Shown here in pieces: positions 54,364-63,881 of a DNA stretch of 64,000 bases (positions within the stretch are counted from its first letter, which is position 1; each line of letters begins with the position of its first letter). The stretch is taken from assembly GCA_964446115.1 (NCBI GenBank), contig CAYUNE010000050.1:1-64000 (forward strand), read 5' to 3'. Below the pieces are notes generated by a model. It did no database searches. It was not told the DNA's origin and worked only from the letters and a program-made list of their open reading frames with translations. A program made the translations under genes and the position numbers. The stretch comes from CAYUNE01 sp964446115 (GTDB taxonomy: Bacteria; Desulfobacterota; Desulfobulbia; Desulfobulbales; Desulfobulbaceae).

Positions 54364-55437
54364 TTATTTTTCCACGTCCATGCTGGTCTTGATGTAGTTG
54401 AAATCGGAGATAATGGACCACTTTCTGGCCTTTTTCATAAAGGCGCGCTGGGATTCGAGAATCTCCTTGAACTGCGGATCTTTGGCCGCGTAGCTGTCCA
54501 GCAGTTCATCGGTTGCCTTTTTCATGGCTTTCAACACCGGCAGCGGAAAGGTCTTGACCTTGATGTTGGGAAAATCGGTTTTCATCTTTTCCCAGGCATT
54601 GGCACTGGCCGCGAAGTTTTCGTAATACATGTCTGCGGAAGCGGCCTTCATGGCGGTGATCAGCATGGCCTTATGCTCGGCGGAGAGCTTGTCAAAGGCG
54701 CGTTTGTTGATGAGAAACTGCATTTCGGAGGCGGGTTCGTGCCAGCCGGTGTAGTAGTAGGGCGCGATTTTGTGAAAGCCCATTTTGATATCCATACCCG
54801 GGCCCACCCACTCCAGGGCGTCGATGGTGCCGCGGTCCAGGGAGGTGTAGAGCTCGCCTGCCGGAATATTGGTGACATTGACCCCGAGCTTGGCGAAGAC
54901 CTCGCCGGCCAGGCCGGGAATGCGCATCTTCAAACCCTTCAGGTCGTCGAGGCTGTTGATCTCCTTTTTGAACCAGCCGCCCATCTGGACACCGGTGTTG
55001 CCCCCCGGGAAGTTGAGGACCTTGAATTTGTCGTAAACCTGCTGCATGTACTTCATGCCGTCGTCGTAGTAAAACCAGGCATACTGTTCGGCGGTGGTCA
55101 TGCCGAAGGGAATAGTGGTAAAAAAGATGGTGCTGATATCCTTGCCCTTCCAGTAATAGGAACCGGAATGGCCCATCTGGTACTGGCCGCCTTTCACCAT
55201 GTCGAGGATACCCAGGGGAGCCTTGTGTTTCTCCTTGCCTTCGACCTTGATGAGAAAGGTACCGCCGCTCATTTCCTTGACCATGGCCGCGACCTTGGCC
55301 GGCGGTGAGGCCAGGGGAGTCAGGGTTGAGGGCCAGGTTTCCGCCAGTTTCCACTTGACGATCTTCTGGGCCATGACCGGTGTTGCCAGCATGGCCAGGG
55401 AGGCTACCGCCACCGCGATTTTAACGATACGTTTCAT
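54364..55437 (-). CDS. dctP: TRAP transporter periplasmic solute-binding protein
   Basis: 357 residues from ATG 55437 with AGGAGG upstream. A signal peptide spans about 1-23. The GGNTGVQMGGWFKKEI and DALEWVGPGMDIKMGFHKIAPYYY blocks resemble TakP-type binders of 2-oxo or monocarboxylic acids. It delivers solute to DctQM. Its 5' UTR holds an 8-bp hairpin at 55471-55490. Confidence 0.92.
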   Translation of the reverse strand: MKRIVKIAVAVASLAMLATPVMAQKIVKWKLAETWPSTLTPLASPPAKVAAMVKEMSGGTFLIKVEGKEKHKAPLGILDMVKGGQYQMGHSGSYYWKGKDISTIFFTTIPFGMTTAEQYAWFYYDDGMKYMQQVYDKFKVLNFPGGNTGVQMGGWFKKEINSLDDLKGLKMRIPGLAGEVFAKLGVNVTNIPAGELYTSLDRGTIDALEWVGPGMDIKMGFHKIAPYYYTGWHEPASEMQFLINKRAFDKLSAEHKAMLITAMKAASADMYYENFAASANAWEKMKTDFPNIKVKTFPLPVLKAMKKATDELLDSYAAKDPQFKEILESQRAFMKKARKWSIISDFNYIKTSMDVEK

Positions 55438-55470
55438 ACTTCCTCCTTCTTGCAGATGAGTAGTTGCAGG

Positions 55471-55490
55471 TCCGGAAAACCGTTTCCGGA
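55471..55490 (-). other. Hairpin in the dctP leader
   Basis: TCCGGAAA and TTTCCGGA flank ACCG, forming an 8-bp stem about 35 nt upstream of the dctP start codon. Its role is unknown. Confidence 0.5.
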
Positions 55491-55611
55491 GGGACCGTTT
55501 CTTCTGCTTTTTCTTACTGCACTCATCGCATTTTACAACCCCTATTATCCGAAAGTCGGTCATGCCGCGGCCGGCAACCTTTGCCCGGTTGTCAGGGCAG
55601 GCGGCGATTTC

Positions 55612-57297
55612 TCATCTCCGGCGCATCTTTGCCCAGGTGTCGCGCAGGGAGACGATGCGGTTGAAGACCGGTTTTTCCGCAGTGGAATCCCGATTGTCCA
55701 GACAGAAAAATCCCAGCCGCTCAAACTGGCAGCGATCGTCGCCCAGGTCGGCAAGATCGGGTTCAAGGACGGCATCGCGGATGATTTCAAGGGAGTCGGG
55801 GTTGAGGAACTCCCTGAAGTCCCTGTCGCGGTCACGGTCGGGATGTTCCACGGTGAAGAGGCGGTCGTAGAGGCGGACCTCGGCGCGGATGCCGCGGCGC
55901 GCCGAAACCCAGTGGATGGTACCCTTGACCTTGCGTCCGTCCGGGGAGGAACCACCGCGCGACTGCGGATCGTAGGTGCAGCGCAGCTCCACCACCTCGC
56001 CCCGGTCGTTTTTGATCACCTCCCGGCAGGTGATGTAGTAGGCATAGCGGAGCCGCACCTCCCGTCCCGGACCCAGACGGAAGAACTTACGGGGCGGGTT
56101 TTCCATGAAATCGGTCCGTTCCACATAGATTTCCCGGCAGAAGGGGATTTGCCTGGTGCCCATTTCCGGTTTTTTCGGATGATTGCGGGCCTCCAGATAT
56201 TCTTCCCGTTCTTCTGGGTAATTGGTGATCACCACCTTGAGGGGGCGCAGAACGCCCAGCCGACGGGGGGCGTGTTCGTTGAGGTCGTCCCGCACCGCGT
56301 TTTCCAGGACACCGAAGTCGATCCAGCTGTCACGTTTGCCGATGCCGATCCGCTCGCAGAAGCTGCGGATGGAGGCCGGGGTGTAGCCTCGCCGCCTGAG
56401 GCCGGAAAGGGTGAGCATGCGGGGATCGTCCCAGCCGCTCACATATTTTTCCTCGACCAGCTTAAGGAGTTTGCGCTTGCTCATCACCGTGTAGTTGATG
56501 TTGAGGCGGGCGAATTCGATCTGGCGGGGCCGGCACTCGGTCTGCAGGGTATCCAGGACCCAGTCGTACAGTTCCCGGTTGTTGACAAATTCCAGGGTAC
56601 AGAGGGAATGGGTGATTTTTTCAATGGAGTCGGAGAGACAGTGGGTAAAGTCATACATGGGATAGATACACCACCTGTCGCCGGCCCGGTGGTGGGAGGC
56701 GTGGAGAATACGATAGAGCACCGGATCGCGCATGACGATGTTGGGGGAGGCCATGTCGATTTTGGCCCGCAGCACATGCTCGCCCTCGTCGAATTTGCCC
56801 TCCTTCATGGCGGTGAACAGTTCCAGATTTTCCTCCACCGAACGGTTCCGATAGGGGCTCTCCCGGCCCGGTTCGGTGAGGGTGCCGCGAAAGGCGCGGA
56901 TCTCCTCGCCGGAGAGGCTGCAGACGTAGGCCTTGCCCATCCTGATGAGCCTGAGGGCGTACTCGTAGAGCCGGTCGAAATAGTCGGAGGCGTAGTAGAG
57001 ATGGTCCCCCCAGTCATAACCCAGCCAGCGGACATCCTCCATGATGGCATCCACATAACGCTTTGATTCCTTCGTGGGGTTGGTGTCGTCGAAGCGCAGG
57101 TGACAGACCGAATTGTTTTCCCGGGCAATGCCGAAGTTGAGGCAGATGGATTTGGCATGGCCGATGTGGAGAAAACCGTTTGGCTCCGGGGGAAAACGGG
57201 TTACCGGCGCCCGGTGTTTTCCGGAGGCGAGATCCTCGGCAATGATTGTCCGGATAAAGTCCGGGGGAGGGTTGTCGCGGCTGAACTCTTCTTTCAT
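55612..57297 (-). CDS. glnS: Glutamine--tRNA ligase
   Basis: 561 residues from ATG 57297. Class I HIGH motif HIGHAKSICLN and VMSKRKLLKL as the KMSKS equivalent. A C-terminal beta-barrel anticodon domain is present (FYREIYVERTDF-like). It charges Gln directly, so Gln-tRNA does not need the amidotransferase path. gltX lies directly upstream on the same strand. Confidence 0.94.
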   Translation of the reverse strand: MKEEFSRDNPPPDFIRTIIAEDLASGKHRAPVTRFPPEPNGFLHIGHAKSICLNFGIARENNSVCHLRFDDTNPTKESKRYVDAIMEDVRWLGYDWGDHLYYASDYFDRLYEYALRLIRMGKAYVCSLSGEEIRAFRGTLTEPGRESPYRNRSVEENLELFTAMKEGKFDEGEHVLRAKIDMASPNIVMRDPVLYRILHASHHRAGDRWCIYPMYDFTHCLSDSIEKITHSLCTLEFVNNRELYDWVLDTLQTECRPRQIEFARLNINYTVMSKRKLLKLVEEKYVSGWDDPRMLTLSGLRRRGYTPASIRSFCERIGIGKRDSWIDFGVLENAVRDDLNEHAPRRLGVLRPLKVVITNYPEEREEYLEARNHPKKPEMGTRQIPFCREIYVERTDFMENPPRKFFRLGPGREVRLRYAYYITCREVIKNDRGEVVELRCTYDPQSRGGSSPDGRKVKGTIHWVSARRGIRAEVRLYDRLFTVEHPDRDRDRDFREFLNPDSLEIIRDAVLEPDLADLGDDRCQFERLGFFCLDNRDSTAEKPVFNRIVSLRDTWAKMRRR

Positions 57298-57338
57298 GGG
57301 TACGTTCCCTTGTCTGTGAGTAATGGTGGCGCCGGTGG

Positions 57339-58823
57339 TCACGCCGCGGCAAAGAAGCGGTTGATGTCCCGCAGACGGGCAATTACCCGTTCTCTGCCCA
57401 CGGCGACCAGGATGTCGAACATTCCCGGTCCGGCAAGCTGTCCGGTCACCACGGTACGCATGGCATTGATGAGAATGCCGGGCTTGATATCCAGCTCGGC
57501 GGCAAGCTCGCGGCAGGTGCGCTCGGTTTCCTCTTTGGAGAAGTCGTCAAGTGCGGCAAAGCGCTCCGCCAGCATGGGGAGCCATGTTTTTAGATCAGGA
57601 TGCTTGAGGATATTCTTTTTCAGCGGTTTTTTTTCGATCTCGAAATCATCGGCAAAATAGGCCCTGCCCCGGGTGGCGAAGTCATTGAGGGTGTGGAACC
57701 GTCCGCGGATGAGATCCAGGGTGTCCAGATACCACTTCTTTTTTTCGGTGTCATAGGCCGGATCCCAGATTCCGGCGGCAATGAGCCTTTCCCTGACCAT
57801 GGTGCCGATCTCCTCGATGGGCATGGTATGCAGGTAGTGGGCGTTGATGCTGAGGGCCTTGGGATCGGTGAAAAACTTGGGGTCCCCCTTGCGGTAGTTG
57901 AAGATTGAATTGGCGCGGTTGATACGCTCCAGGGAAAACTCTTCAATGAGCTCCTCCCGGGAGAAGATCTCCCGGTCATCCCCGGGGGACCACCCCAAAA
58001 GAACGAGAAAATTGCACAGGGCCCAGGGCAGGAAGCCGTGTTCCCGGTAAAAGTGGACGGCGACCAGCTCTCCGTGACTGCGTTTGGATATCTTGCGTTT
58101 CTGCAGATCAAGGGTGAGCGGCATATGGGCAAAAACCGGTACCGGTGCGCCCAGGGCCTCGTAGAGAAGAACCTGGCGGGTGGTGTTTGTCATGTGATCC
58201 TGGCCGCGGATAACATGGGTGATGCGGTCCCGGATGTCATCCACCACATTGCAGAGCAGGTAGAGCGGTTTGCCGTTTGAGCGGACGATGACAAAGTCCT
58301 CGATATCGTCATAGCTGCGCTCTATGCGGCCGAGTACCTTGTCCTCGTAGACTACCTTTCCCGGCCGGCGCGGGGTTTTGAAGCGGATGACCGCAGGCAG
58401 TCCCTTTGCCTGGCGCTCGGCAATCTCTTCAGCTGAAAGACGGCGGCAGGTGCCGTCGTATTTGACGTCCTTTTTAGCGGCCAGGGCCGCTTTTCGCCTG
58501 GTTTCAAGTTCATCCCGGGTGCAAAAACACCTGTAGGCGTGACCCGTGGCCAGCAGTTTTTCGGCCGCCGCAAGGTGCTCGGCTGCAAACCGGGTCTGAA
58601 AATAGGGGCCTTCGTCCCAGTCAAGGCCCAGCCATGTCAATCCGTCCAGGATCCCCTGGATGGATGCCTGAGTGGAACGTTCGGCATCGGTATCCTCGAT
58701 GCGCAGGATCAGTTTCCCACCGGTTTTCCGGGCAAAGAGCCAGTTGTAGAGAGCGGTGCGGGCACCGCCGATATGCAGGTAGCCGGTGGGGCTGGGGGGA
58801 AAGCGGACACGAACCTGGGACAT
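57339..58823 (-). CDS. gltX: Glutamate--tRNA ligase
   Basis: 494 residues. The N-terminal HIGG motif (PTGYLHIGGARTALYNWLF), the KISKRSHGE variant of KMSKS, and an all-helical C-terminal anticodon domain. It is the full-length enzyme. With glnS beside it, it is expected to be discriminating for tRNA-Glu. Confidence 0.96.
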   Translation of the reverse strand: MSQVRVRFPPSPTGYLHIGGARTALYNWLFARKTGGKLILRIEDTDAERSTQASIQGILDGLTWLGLDWDEGPYFQTRFAAEHLAAAEKLLATGHAYRCFCTRDELETRRKAALAAKKDVKYDGTCRRLSAEEIAERQAKGLPAVIRFKTPRRPGKVVYEDKVLGRIERSYDDIEDFVIVRSNGKPLYLLCNVVDDIRDRITHVIRGQDHMTNTTRQVLLYEALGAPVPVFAHMPLTLDLQKRKISKRSHGELVAVHFYREHGFLPWALCNFLVLLGWSPGDDREIFSREELIEEFSLERINRANSIFNYRKGDPKFFTDPKALSINAHYLHTMPIEEIGTMVRERLIAAGIWDPAYDTEKKKWYLDTLDLIRGRFHTLNDFATRGRAYFADDFEIEKKPLKKNILKHPDLKTWLPMLAERFAALDDFSKEETERTCRELAAELDIKPGILINAMRTVVTGQLAGPGMFDILVAVGRERVIARLRDINRFFAAA

Positions 58824-58944
58824 GGGTATTCTCCTGTGACAGGGCGGATATTTGTCTTTTTCTGCAATGTCGATTTTGACGGCTGCCTCGGTAAATCAAC
58901 GGCATTTTCCGTTTTGTCGGCAGCGGTGGCGCCGATGTGGGATG

Positions 58945-58973
58945 TTTATATCTTGTCGACCGAGAATATTCAA
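58945..58973 (-). promoter_or_regulatory. Possible sigma-70 promoter of gltX-glnS
   Basis: Read on the minus strand, TTGAAT and TATAAA are 17 bp apart, about 120 nt upstream of gltX. The -35 matches four of six positions. Confidence 0.4.
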
Positions 58974-59098
58974 TATCGACGGCAAAATTAATTCCATGAT
59001 TTTCTCGTTGTGGAGCGGGATGTTTAGCGTTATATTTCCCTATTCCGCAGAAACATCCGTTCACACCGCATTTATTCTCGAAAAAGAGAGGAGTCCCG

Positions 59099-60706
59099 AT
59101 GAAGGTACTGATAAGTGACAACCTGGCCCCTGTGGGGGAAAAAATTCTCCTGGAAGCCGGTCTTGAAGTTGATAACAGACCGGGTCTGCCACCGGAGGAA
59201 CTCAAGGCGATTATCGGCGATTACGACGGACTGGTTATCCGCAGCGCCACCAAGGTTACCGCAGAACTCATCGAAGCGGCGACAAATCTCAAGGTTGTCG
59301 GCCGGGCGGGTATCGGGCTTGACAATGTGGATATTCCGGCGGCCAGCCAGAAGGGTATCGTGGTGATGAACGCCCCGGACGGCAATGCCACCACCGCGGC
59401 GGAACACGCCATCTCCATGATGATGGCCCTGGCCCGGAACATCCCCCAGGCAACGGCTTCCATGAAGGCCGGTAAATGGGAAAAGAAGCTGTTCATGGGT
59501 CGCGAGGTGACTGCCAAGACCCTGGGTATTGTCGGTATCGGCCGCATCGGCTCCATTGCCGCCAACCGGGCCCAGGGTCTGAAGATGAAGGTGATCGCCT
59601 ATGATCCGCACATGCCGCGTGATCTGGTGGAAAAGATGGGAATCGAGCTGGTGGAGCTCGGGGAACTGGCCCGGCGTTCCGATTTCATCTCCGTCCACGT
59701 ACCGCTCACCAAGGAGACCCGCCACCTGCTGGATGCTGATTTTTTCAACAACATGAAAGACGATGCCATGTTCATCGACTGCGCCCGCGGCGGCGTCGTT
59801 GACGAGGAGGCCCTGTACACGGCCCTGAAGGAGGGCCGGATCGCCGGTGCCGCCCTTGATGTCTTTGAACGGGAGCCCACCTCCCTGGAGACCACTCCGC
59901 TGCTTGGTCTGCCCAACTTTATCTGTACCCCGCACCTGGGAGCCTCCACCAGCGAGGCCCAGGACAATGTTGCCTCGGTGATCGCCGAGCAGATGGCCGA
60001 TTATCTCCTCAACGGCTCGGTGACAAATGCGGTGAATGTTCCCTCGGTCAGCGGCGAGGTGCTGGCCAAGGTCGGTCCCTACGTCACCCTGGGGGAGATG
60101 CTGGGCTCGCTGCAGATGCAGCTTGCCGGCGGCAGCGTTGATGAGATCGTTCTTGAGTTCTCGGGAAATCTCGCCGAGATCGATACCGGACCGCTCACCG
60201 TCGCCTTTTTGAAAGGGCTGTTCACCCCCATCGTCGGCGATGCCGTCAACTTCGTCAATGCGCCCCTGCTTGCCAAGGATCGGGGGATCAACGTCATCGA
60301 GTCCAAAACCAGCCGCTCGGATGATTTCACCAACCTGATGCGCACCACGGTCAGGACGGCATCGGGTGAAAATATGCTGGCCGGTACGGTTTTCGGTAAA
60401 AAGGAACCGCGACTGGTGCGCTTCAACTCCTTCAGAATGGAGGCGCTGCCCACCGGTCCCATGCTGCTGGTCTACAACAAAAACGTCCCCGGGGTCATCG
60501 GCGCCCTGGCAACGACACTCGGTAACGCCGCAGTCAACATTTCCCGGATGACCGTGGGCCACAAGGAGAGCAGCGATCAGAACATCATCCTCCTCAACAC
60601 CGATACCAAGATTTCCGATGACCTGCTGGAGCAGGTGAGAGAGCTTGACAAGATCGACGACGCCATTGTGCTTGAGGTGCCGCAATATGATCGGGGGACC
60701 TGCTGA
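59099..60706 (+). CDS. serA: D-3-phosphoglycerate dehydrogenase
   Basis: 535 residues. NAD-binding GIGRIGSIAANRAQG lies in the middle of the nucleotide domain, with catalytic Arg/Glu/His in ARGGVVDEEAL and PHLGAST. The C-terminal region contains the ASB domain and a final ACT domain (about 455-535). It is the long form, which catalyses the first step of serine synthesis. GAGAGGAG precedes the start. Confidence 0.96.
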   Translation: MKVLISDNLAPVGEKILLEAGLEVDNRPGLPPEELKAIIGDYDGLVIRSATKVTAELIEAATNLKVVGRAGIGLDNVDIPAASQKGIVVMNAPDGNATTAAEHAISMMMALARNIPQATASMKAGKWEKKLFMGREVTAKTLGIVGIGRIGSIAANRAQGLKMKVIAYDPHMPRDLVEKMGIELVELGELARRSDFISVHVPLTKETRHLLDADFFNNMKDDAMFIDCARGGVVDEEALYTALKEGRIAGAALDVFEREPTSLETTPLLGLPNFICTPHLGASTSEAQDNVASVIAEQMADYLLNGSVTNAVNVPSVSGEVLAKVGPYVTLGEMLGSLQMQLAGGSVDEIVLEFSGNLAEIDTGPLTVAFLKGLFTPIVGDAVNFVNAPLLAKDRGINVIESKTSRSDDFTNLMRTTVRTASGENMLAGTVFGKKEPRLVRFNSFRMEALPTGPMLLVYNKNVPGVIGALATTLGNAAVNISRMTVGHKESSDQNIILLNTDTKISDDLLEQVRELDKIDDAIVLEVPQYDRGTC

Positions 60707-60712
60707 ACGCCT

Positions 60713-61042
60713 ATGAGTACGAAAAAAAAGCAATGTCCCTGCCCCGAGGGCAGGGTCCGGGATGCCAGCGGTAAATGCGTGATGCCGGAGATCACCTTTA
60801 CCACCTTTATCATGTCCTTTCACACCTCGGCCCTCTATCACCTCGGTGAGCTGCCCCATCCGGAATCGGGCAAAAAGACGAGGGACCTGGAGCTGGCCAA
60901 GCACACCATCGACACCCTGGCATTGCTGGAAAAAAAGACCAGGGGTAATCTTGAAAAGGATGAAGATCAGCTCCTCTCCAATGTTCTCTACGAGCTGAAG
61001 ATGAGATTCGTCCAGGCAAGCGGCGGGGAGAGTGCCGCATAG
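60713..61042 (+). CDS. DUF1844 family protein
   Basis: 109 residues. A Cys-rich N-terminus (CPCPEG..GKC) precedes the ITFTTFIMSFHTSALYHLGE motif of DUF1844. It is 6 nt after serA and 12 nt before ispE. The function is unknown. Confidence 0.85.
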   Translation: MSTKKKQCPCPEGRVRDASGKCVMPEITFTTFIMSFHTSALYHLGELPHPESGKKTRDLELAKHTIDTLALLEKKTRGNLEKDEDQLLSNVLYELKMRFVQASGGESAA

Positions 61043-61054
61043 GAGGCGGCGGTA

Positions 61055-61963
61055 ATGGGGGATCAGCTGCGGATCGTCGCCCCGGCCAAGATCAACCTCT
61101 TCCTGAAAATCACCGGGCAACGGGACGACGGCTATCACGATATCGCCACCCTGATGCAAAAGGTCGATCTCCGGGACCGGCTTACCCTGCAAAGGGGGGG
61201 GCGGGGGATCCGGTTGCGCTGCCCCGGCAGCGGCCTGCCGGAAGACGAGACAAATCTTGCCCATCGGGCCGCGGCACACTTTGCCGCCAGGTTCCTGCCC
61301 GCCTCCTGCCTCGGGGAGCGCGGGGTCGAGATTATTCTTGAGAAGAAGATTCCCGTTGCCGCGGGACTTGGCGGCGGCAGCAGTGATGCCGCCGCAGTTC
61401 TTCGGGGGATGCAACACCTCTTTCCGGAGTGGAAGCCGCGCCGGGAAGAACTGGAGGAGGCGGCCCTCAGCCTGGGGGCGGATGTGCCCTTTTTTCTCAG
61501 TTCCCTACCGGCTGCCTGGGCCACGGGTATCGGTGAACGGCTGACCGCGGCGGTCCCCCTGGCCGGGTATGCACTTATCCTGGTTAATCCCGGAATATCG
61601 GTCTCAACGCAATGGGCCTACGAGAATTTTGCATTGACATCGAATAAAAAAAAATATAACCTGATAGATTACACTGTAAATGACCCACCCTTTGTGCGGC
61701 GGGCCATCGAACCCCATGAACTGCGCAACGATCTCGAGCCGGTTACCGCCGGTCGCCATGGGGTGATTACCGAGATCAGGGAGCTGCTGCGCGGCCATGG
61801 TGCCGTCGCTGCCATGATGACGGGCAGCGGTCCGACGGTTTTCGGGATGTTCAGCGACGATGACGGCGGGAGACAAAGAGCGGCCCAATGCGGGACCCTG
61901 CTGCGGCAAAGGGGCCTCCGGGTTTTCGAGGTGCAGCCCCTGTCACAGCCGGGAGGCAGATAA
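61055..61963 (+). CDS. ispE: 4-diphosphocytidyl-2-C-methyl-D-erythritol kinase
   Basis: 302 residues, GHMP kinase of the MEP isoprenoid pathway. Substrate-binding APAKINLFLKI and DDGYH near the start, and ATP-binding VAAGLGGGSSDAAAVLRG. The C-terminus contains MTGSGPTVFGMF. Confidence 0.95.
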   Translation: MGDQLRIVAPAKINLFLKITGQRDDGYHDIATLMQKVDLRDRLTLQRGGRGIRLRCPGSGLPEDETNLAHRAAAHFAARFLPASCLGERGVEIILEKKIPVAAGLGGGSSDAAAVLRGMQHLFPEWKPRREELEEAALSLGADVPFFLSSLPAAWATGIGERLTAAVPLAGYALILVNPGISVSTQWAYENFALTSNKKKYNLIDYTVNDPPFVRRAIEPHELRNDLEPVTAGRHGVITEIRELLRGHGAVAAMMTGSGPTVFGMFSDDDGGRQRAAQCGTLLRQRGLRVFEVQPLSQPGGR

Positions 61964-61996
61964 TACCGTCGGGTGCGAACCCGGTGAGTGGTTACG
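61963..61996 (+). repeat. Dispersed box-like sequence
   Basis: ATACCGTCGGGTGCGAACCC then GGTGAGTGGTTACG is related to the box at 41885. It lies between ispE and tRNA-Gln. Confidence 0.5.
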
Positions 61997-62017
61997 ACAT
62001 AATAGATGAAGTGGGGT

Positions 62018-62092
62018 TGGGGCGTCGTCAAGCGGTAAGACACAGGACTTTGACTCCTGGATGCGCAGGTTCGAATCCTGCCGCCCCAGCCA
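62018..62092 (+). tRNA. tRNA-Gln (UUG)
   Basis: 75 nt. Acceptor TGGGGCG/CGCCCCA, anticodon arm with TTG in the CTTTGAC loop, T arm GTTCGAATC, and encoded CCA. It matches the glnS gene in the window. Confidence 0.96.
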
Positions 62093-62100
62093 TTTTTCGG

Positions 62101-62128
62101 CCTGAGTTGCGGTTTGACTCAGGTTTTC
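62101..62128 (+). terminator. Terminator after tRNA-Gln
   Basis: CCTGAGT and ACTCAGG arms with a U4 tail. It lies in front of prs. Confidence 0.75.
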
Positions 62129-62197
62129 CTTTGTGACCGGCAGCGAAAGGTGTTCCGGGTTTTGCCCGGTGCCGGACTGGTAGAAGGGTATAGATCC

Positions 62198-63136
62198 ATG
62201 CCGAACATCATGAAGATCTTTTCGGGAAATGCAAATCCTGAGATCGCGCGCGAAATAACGGAATATATCGGTCAGCCCCTGGCCAAGGCCGAGGTAAAGC
62301 GTTTCAGTGACGGTGAGATTTCCGTCGAGATCCAGGAAAATGTCCGCGGCACCGATGTTTTTGTCATTCAGCCCACCTGTCCGCCGGTCAACGATCACTT
62401 GATGGAGCTCATTATCATCGTCGATGCCCTGCGGCGGGCTTCGGCCCGGAGAATCACCGCTGTGATGCCCTATTACGGCTATGCCCGTCAGGACCGCAAG
62501 GTCAAGTCGCGGACCCCCATCACCGCCAAGGCCGTGGCCGAGATGTTGATGGCCGTGGGGACCCGCCGGGTTCTGTGCATGGATCTGCACGCGGGACAGA
62601 TTCAGGGTTTCTTCAATATCCCGGTGGACAACCTCTTTGCCGCTCCGGTCCTGCTTGACTACCTGCGGGGTGACTTTACCAATGTGGTCATGGTTTCACC
62701 GGATGCGGGCGGGGTGGAACGGACCAGGGCCTTTGCCAAACGCCTCAATGCGGATCTGGCCATTGTCGACAAAAGGCGGGAAAGGGCCAACGAAGCCGAG
62801 GCAATGACGGTCATCGGCGATGTCAGCGGCAAGACGGCGATCCTGCTTGATGACATGGTCGACACCGCCGGCACCCTGTGCGGCGGGGCCCGGATGCTCA
62901 TGGAGTACGGAGCCAGGGAGGTTCATGCCTGCTGTTCCCATGCCGTACTCTCAGGACCGGCGATCCAACGCATCAACGACTCCGATATCAAATCACTGGT
63001 GGTAACCAACTCGATTCCATTAAACGGCAAGGCCAGGGAGTGCGACAAGATCAAGGTGCTGTCCGTCGGGCCGCTTCTGGGAGAGGCGATCAAGCGGATC
63101 CATGATGAGGATTCCGTCAGTTACCTGTTCGTCTGA
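62198..63136 (+). CDS. prs: Ribose-phosphate pyrophosphokinase
   Basis: 312 residues from ATG 62198. It makes PRPP. KIFSGNANPEIA at the N-terminus, the RQDRK catalytic stretch, and the PRPP loop VDTAGTLC are present. Confidence 0.97.
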   Translation: MPNIMKIFSGNANPEIAREITEYIGQPLAKAEVKRFSDGEISVEIQENVRGTDVFVIQPTCPPVNDHLMELIIIVDALRRASARRITAVMPYYGYARQDRKVKSRTPITAKAVAEMLMAVGTRRVLCMDLHAGQIQGFFNIPVDNLFAAPVLLDYLRGDFTNVVMVSPDAGGVERTRAFAKRLNADLAIVDKRRERANEAEAMTVIGDVSGKTAILLDDMVDTAGTLCGGARMLMEYGAREVHACCSHAVLSGPAIQRINDSDIKSLVVTNSIPLNGKARECDKIKVLSVGPLLGEAIKRIHDEDSVSYLFV

Positions 63137-63178
63137 CCCTGGGAGAAAGTAGATACATAATTGTAAGGAGAACAAGGC

Positions 63179-63736
63179 ATGATACAGAAACAGATACCTG
63201 CCGCCGTCCGGGCTGATTTCGGCAAAGGAGCAGCAAGGAGATTACGTGCGGATGGAAAGACCCCCGCCATATTGTACAAAAACGGCGAGGATGCCCTGGC
63301 CCTGCAGGTTGATACCGGTTTGCTCCATAAAAATCTGATGGAGATCCACGGCCGCAATGCGGTGATCACCCTTGATATCGCGGGGGACAGTGAGGATCAG
63401 CGCCATGTCATGGTCCAGGAGATTCAGCAGGATCCGGTGACGGATATGGTTCTGCATGTTGATTTCCTGGAGATTGCCCTGGACAAACCGGTGACCCTCT
63501 CCGTGCCCATTGAGTATCAGGGAACGGCGCGCGGCGTCGATATCGGCGGGGAGTTGCAGATCTTCCTCTCAAGTGTCAGGCTCAAAGGGTTGCCTCTGGC
63601 AATCCCGGATCAGGTCGAAGTCAACATCGAGCCCCTGGACCGGGGGGACAAGGGAATTACCTGCGGGGAGTTGTCGGTGCCCGAGGGAGTCGAGATGATC
63701 GATGATTCCCAGGCGGTATGTGTTTCCGTCACCTGA
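63179..63736 (+). CDS. rplY: 50S ribosomal protein L25 (Ctc type)
   Basis: 185 residues. The N-terminal L25 domain (DFGKGAARRLRADGKTPAIL) binds 5S rRNA, followed by the longer TL5/CTC C-terminal domain. It is 42 nt after prs with a clear Shine-Dalgarno (AAGGAGAA). Confidence 0.93.
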   Translation: MIQKQIPAAVRADFGKGAARRLRADGKTPAILYKNGEDALALQVDTGLLHKNLMEIHGRNAVITLDIAGDSEDQRHVMVQEIQQDPVTDMVLHVDFLEIALDKPVTLSVPIEYQGTARGVDIGGELQIFLSSVRLKGLPLAIPDQVEVNIEPLDRGDKGITCGELSVPEGVEMIDDSQAVCVSVT

Positions 63737-63789
63737 TGAACGGAGACCCCGGAAGGGGAGTGGATAGATTCTATCCCGTGGAACTCAAG

Positions 63790-63821
63790 GCCGGAAAGAG
63801 TGATTCTCTCTCCGGCTTTTT
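63790..63821 (+). terminator. Rho-independent terminator after rplY
   Basis: GCCGGAAAGAG and CTCTCTCCGGC form an 11-bp arm pair with one mismatch, and T5 follows. Confidence 0.88.
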
Positions 63822-63881
63822 ATTTGCTCCGGCAAGGCCATGCAGTACGGGTGCGGCGGGGACGGACGGGGGACGAGGAGG

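Noticed and set aside
55450..57066. 538-codon plus-strand frame opposite glnS
   Set aside because: It is antisense to glnS and low in recognisable features.
59072..61417. 781-codon open frame on the minus strand opposite serA, DUF1844 and ispE
   Set aside because: It is antisense to three well-supported genes, encodes no recognisable domain, and reflects the codon bias of the GC-rich plus-strand genes.
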